Source: an uncultured Paracoccaceae bacterium
GTDB taxonomy: Bacteria; Pseudomonadota; Alphaproteobacteria; Rhodobacterales; Rhodobacteraceae
Assembly (NCBI GenBank): GCA_947488175.1
Contig: CANKYO010000004.1
Span: 434,001-498,000 of the forward strand
DNA: 64,000 bases
Direction: 5' to 3'
Positions 61,131 to 64,000 of this stretch are shown here, piece after piece (within the stretch, counting starts at the first letter, position 1; each line of letters opens with the position of its first letter). A program made the position numbers and the translations under genes. The notes below the pieces were generated by a model. It made no database searches, was not told the origin of the DNA, and saw only the letters and a list, made by a program, of their open reading frames with translations.

Positions 61131-61348
61131 GAAACTGTCCAATCAATAACAACTGCCTTAAATGCCGCGATAAATACCATAAAATCGTACGGCTGCACAG
61201 GTAAGGCCTCCCATACCTCCTGATCCGAAACGTCTGCAAAGTGCATATCAACGGCTCGCAAGGGGGAAATTCGTTCAATTTTGAACCCTTGCCCTGTCAC
61301 ATGCGTTGTGCATGGTGGTTTCAAAAGAAAATACCGGGGGACAATGCT

Positions 61349-62194
61349 TTGGCTGAACTGCTGACGCTTGAAAACGCGACCAACCTGATCATGCTATGCT
61401 TTTTGCAGGCCGTATTGGGGTTCGACAATCTGCTTTACATCTCAATCGAAAGCCAGCGGGCCCCTGTGGCCCAGCAGAAGGCTGTGCGCACATGGGGCAT
61501 CATCATCGCCGTCGCCCTGCGCGTGATCTTGTTGTTCACCATGATCCAACTGCTGGATGCGCTGTCAGAGCCGTTCTACATCCTTGAATGGGAAGGTATC
61601 CTGACGGGCGGCGTGAACTTTGCCACCGTAGTCTTTATTTTTGGTGGGATTTTCATCATGTACACGGCCGTCAAAGAGATTGGCCATATGCTGTCCATGG
61701 ATGATCTGAGCCATGATGTGGAGGGCAAATCAGCCAAATCCGCGACACAGGTGGTCATGCTGATCGTGCTGATGAACCTGATCTTTTCGTTTGATTCCGT
61801 GCTGTCGGCCATTGCCATCACCGATGTTTTCCCGATCCTGGCCTTTGCGATCATCCTGTCGGGCCTTGCCATGCTGGTGCTGGCCGATGGGGTGACCCGG
61901 TTTCTTGAGAAAAACCGCATGTACGAGGTTCTGGGCCTGTTCATCTTGCTGATCGTCGGTGTCGTACTGTTGGGTGAGGCCGGACAGGCCGCCGTGCATG
62001 GTGTCGAAAGCATGGGCGTGCCCCATGAGGAGGCGAAGGACCTGGCCTTGCGTGTGTTTGACCGTGAGATCGTGCCAATGTCCAAATCCACATTCTACTT
62101 CTCGGTTGTGGTGCTGGTGGCGGTGGAAATCATCCAGTCCGGTTACCGCCGCAAACTGGATGCAGAGCGCACCGCGTTGCAGAAACACTCGTAA
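61349..62194 (+). CDS. TerC-family integral membrane protein
   Basis: The TTG at 61349 follows GGGGGA by seven bases and begins (M)AELLTLENATNLIMLCFL, the usual TerC N-terminus; the longer frame from 61241 reads like non-coding sequence, so I use the TTG. The 281 residues have about seven helices with VLGFDNLLYISIESQRAP (about 21-38) and MNLIFSFDSVLSAIAITD, the two acidic metal-related motifs of the family. TerC proteins take part in metal or tellurite stress. Confidence 0.88.
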   Translation: MAELLTLENATNLIMLCFLQAVLGFDNLLYISIESQRAPVAQQKAVRTWGIIIAVALRVILLFTMIQLLDALSEPFYILEWEGILTGGVNFATVVFIFGGIFIMYTAVKEIGHMLSMDDLSHDVEGKSAKSATQVVMLIVLMNLIFSFDSVLSAIAITDVFPILAFAIILSGLAMLVLADGVTRFLEKNRMYEVLGLFILLIVGVVLLGEAGQAAVHGVESMGVPHEEAKDLALRVFDREIVPMSKSTFYFSVVVLVAVEIIQSGYRRKLDAERTALQKHS

Positions 62195-62247
62195 ACGGGC
62201 CTGTCTGTGCCTATCTGGAAAGGAGTGGGGGATGATGCGAGGAACCG

Positions 62248-62451
62248 ATGTTTCGCCTGATCTTGTTGATTTTGTTCATTGCTGCGATTGTGACCACAGC
62301 GCTGGCCATGCTTGCTGTCATGCAGTCAGTGGCTGGTCTGGCCCGTTCAACAGGCGAGGATAACATGCCCGGAACCTTCCAACGCATTGCCTATATTCTG
62401 CTTGTCCTTTTGCTGATCGGTCTGACCACCGGCTGGCTGGGGGGCGTCTGA
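62248..62451 (+). CDS. small two-helix membrane protein
   Basis: A 67-residue protein with two hydrophobic helices (MFRLILLILFIAAIVTTALA; YILLVLLLIGLTTGW) joined by a short polar loop. It lies 53 bases after the TerC-family gene and just before the XpaC gene. Not recognised, but placement and composition support coding. Confidence 0.65.
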   Translation: MFRLILLILFIAAIVTTALAMLAVMQSVAGLARSTGEDNMPGTFQRIAYILLVLLLIGLTTGWLGGV

Positions 62452-62452
62452 G

Positions 62453-63334
62453 GTGGCAAAGCGATTTGGCGGTAAATACAGCCCCGATGGTGAGGGCGGG
62501 TCGCCCTCGGGTGCGCCGGTTGCGGTCGCGCGGCCCGGTGCGAAATCGAACCTGCTGTTTGTCCCTGCGATCATTCTGGTGTTCACATCGCTGAATGAAG
62601 GCCCGCAGACCCTGGTCACGGCCCTGATCGGTGGCGCCGTTCTGACCCTTGCCGCATGGATGCTGCGGGAAGGATTGCAGGCCGAAGCCGCCTATCACGC
62701 CCGCCGCGTCGCCCGCCGCCCGGCAATCCCTCGCAAGATGATGTCAAGCGCGCTGACCGGGATTGGCGCCGCGATTGCCGCCTATACCGGCGACAGCGGG
62801 ATCATTGGCTCTGCGCTTTATGGTATTGCGGCGATTGGCCTGCATATGGCCGCTTTTGGCATTGACCCGCTGACCGACAAACGCATGGAAGGCATCGACA
62901 CGCGCCAGCAGGATCGTGTGGCCCGGGTCGTGGACGAGGCGCAGAATTACCTGGATGTGATGAAATCGCAGATTGAATCGCTGGGTGACCGCAAACTGGA
63001 ACGCAGGGTCGCCGATTTCCGCGATATCGCCGAGAAGATGATCCGCACGGTCGAGGAAGACCCCCGCGACTTGACAGCAGCGCGCAAGTTTCTGGGCGTC
63101 TACCTGATGGGTGCGCGTGATGCGACGCTGAAATTCGTCGATCTTTATGCCCGCAACAAGGACACCGACGCCCGGCAAAACTATGAGGCGCTGCTGGACG
63201 ATCTGGAACAGAACTTCGCCTCCAAGACAGAAAAGATGCTGCTGGACGACCGCAGCGATATGGATATCGAAATCAACGTGCTGCGCGACAGGCTGCAGCG
63301 CGAGGGCGTCAACCTGAACAGTAAAGGGAGTTAG
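62453..63334 (+). CDS. XpaC-family protein
   Basis: A 293-residue protein starting at GTG 62453, one base after the previous stop. N-terminal hydrophobic helices (about 30-60 and 95-130) precede a long helical cytosolic domain (about 145-290, RKLERRVADFRDIAEKMIRT; RNKDTDARQNYEALLDDLEQ), matching XpaC (5-bromo-4-chloroindolyl phosphate hydrolysis family). XpaC and TelA genes are usually neighbours, as here. Function in stress or phage/toxin tolerance is suspected, not proved. Confidence 0.85.
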   Translation: MAKRFGGKYSPDGEGGSPSGAPVAVARPGAKSNLLFVPAIILVFTSLNEGPQTLVTALIGGAVLTLAAWMLREGLQAEAAYHARRVARRPAIPRKMMSSALTGIGAAIAAYTGDSGIIGSALYGIAAIGLHMAAFGIDPLTDKRMEGIDTRQQDRVARVVDEAQNYLDVMKSQIESLGDRKLERRVADFRDIAEKMIRTVEEDPRDLTAARKFLGVYLMGARDATLKFVDLYARNKDTDARQNYEALLDDLEQNFASKTEKMLLDDRSDMDIEINVLRDRLQREGVNLNSKGS

Positions 63335-63337
63335 ACC

Positions 63338-64000
63338 ATGTCCGACACGATCCGCCAAAAGGCGAAAGAGACCCTCGCCGAAGTTGAAAAAGTCACCGCT
63401 GTGGTGCTGCCAGAACCGCAGGGCGAAGTGGTCACGCTAGAGGCTGCTGATCCGTCCACCAGCAACGCCATCACCCAGCGTATGGGCGAGATTGATATCA
63501 GCGACACCAATTCGATTGTGTCCTTCGGGTCCGCCGCACAGGCCGAGTTGCAGGAGATTTCGCAATCCATGCTGGCCGGTGTGCGCAACAAGGATGTGGG
63601 CCCGGCAGGTGACAGCCTGCGCAATATCGTCACCACGATCCGCGGCTTTTCGATCTCCGAACTCGACGTGCGCCGCGAACGCAGCTGGTGGGAAAAACTG
63701 CTGGGCCGTGCTGCCCCCATCGCGAAATTCACCGCCCGGTTTGAAGAGGTGCAGGGCCAAATCGACCACATCACCGATGATCTGCTCAAGCATGAACATG
63801 TGCTGCTGAAAGATATCGAAAGCCTTGATGTGCTTTATGAAAAGACGCTGCAGTTCTACGATGAACTGGCGCTTTATATCTCGGCTGGTGAGGCGAAATT
63901 GAAAGAGCTGGACACCAAGACGATCCCCGCCAAAGAGGCCGAGGTTGAAAAGGCCCCCGAAGAACAGGCCGTGATGAAAGCGCAGGAACTGCGCGACATG
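63338..64000 (+). CDS. telA: TelA-family toxic anion resistance protein, truncated by the window
   Basis: The visible 221 residues, from ATG 63338 (AAGGGAG seven bases upstream), show the TelA pattern: IVSFGSAAQAELQEISQSML (about 61-80) and SWWEKLLGRAAPIAKFTARF (about 109-128). The coiled-coil C-terminal half lies past the right edge. TelA forms rod-like complexes with XpaC/YceG-type proteins; tellurite and toxic-anion roles are inferred from the family. Confidence 0.93.
   Translation, partial: MSDTIRQKAKETLAEVEKVTAVVLPEPQGEVVTLEAADPSTSNAITQRMGEIDISDTNSIVSFGSAAQAELQEISQSMLAGVRNKDVGPAGDSLRNIVTTIRGFSISELDVRRERSWWEKLLGRAAPIAKFTARFEEVQGQIDHITDDLLKHEHVLLKDIESLDVLYEKTLQFYDELALYISAGEAKLKELDTKTIPAKEAEVEKAPEEQAVMKAQELRDM

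Overview
The window is a contiguous stretch of an alphaproteobacterial chromosome, almost certainly Rhodobacteraceae (Roseobacter group). The evidence is a GC-rich base composition, a class I polyhydroxyalkanoate (PHA) cluster with PhaR-type CTGC-N3/4-GCAG boxes, small families typical of the group (DUF2842, a DUF6524-like protein), a type A RNase P RNA, and housekeeping genes with alphaproteobacterial sequences (purA, secG, pyrG, thrS, gatC-gatA, thyX, rpmG, tadA, rluB). No rRNA, tRNA, CRISPR array, insertion sequence or prophage was seen.

Layout. 1-8 kb: EamA transporter, thiamine diphosphokinase, a very acidic conserved protein, purA, secG, pyrG. 8-11 kb: a poorer, partly lower-GC stretch with two lineage-specific genes, one a PagL-like protein lacking its catalytic histidine, then a MipA/OmpV porin. 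11-21 kb: rlmJ, a TerB-like protein, a PhnD-like binding protein, then an amine/amino-acid utilisation block. That block has an ABC transporter (ATPase, binding protein, two permeases), a glutamine amidotransferase, a gamma-glutamylpolyamine-synthetase-like enzyme and, 1.4 kb further on, a PuuB-like FAD oxidase; together they resemble the gamma-glutamylated putrescine pathway. 21-24 kb: a DegT-type aminotransferase converging on a LysR regulator across a 271-bp inverted-repeat element. 24-29 kb: the PHA cluster phaR, phaP, phaC, phaZ. 29-36 kb: two MFS/alpha-beta-hydrolase gene pairs, a third hydrolase that has lost its whole catalytic triad, and a divergent ArsR-SRPBCC fusion regulator. 36-43 kb: a TbpB-like surface lipoprotein candidate, thrS, and a complete bufferin-type operon (DUF2282 precursor, DUF692/MNIO enzyme, DUF2063 partner, DoxX), then arsC-like and csp genes. 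43-46 kb: a DksA/TraR remnant and a 0.75-kb array of ~255-bp degenerate repeats. 46-52 kb: a TIR-like (CapTIR) gene coupled to thyX, a Slam-like outer-membrane protein, rpmG, rnpB and an AmpD-like amidase. 52-64 kb: gatCA, a ceramidase-family protein, tadA, a sulfatase-like enzyme, rluB, a TerC-family protein, and XpaC and TelA genes running off the right edge.

Most notable points: the bufferin operon (copper-chelating RiPP class); the triad-less hydrolase next to an intact one; the Slam-like gene with a plausible substrate lipoprotein 10 kb away; the TIR-like protein translationally coupled to thyX; and several unannotated non-coding families (33-bp TIR element, doublet palindromes, ~255-bp tandem repeats). 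All functional statements come from reading motifs and translated sequences; no database search was run.
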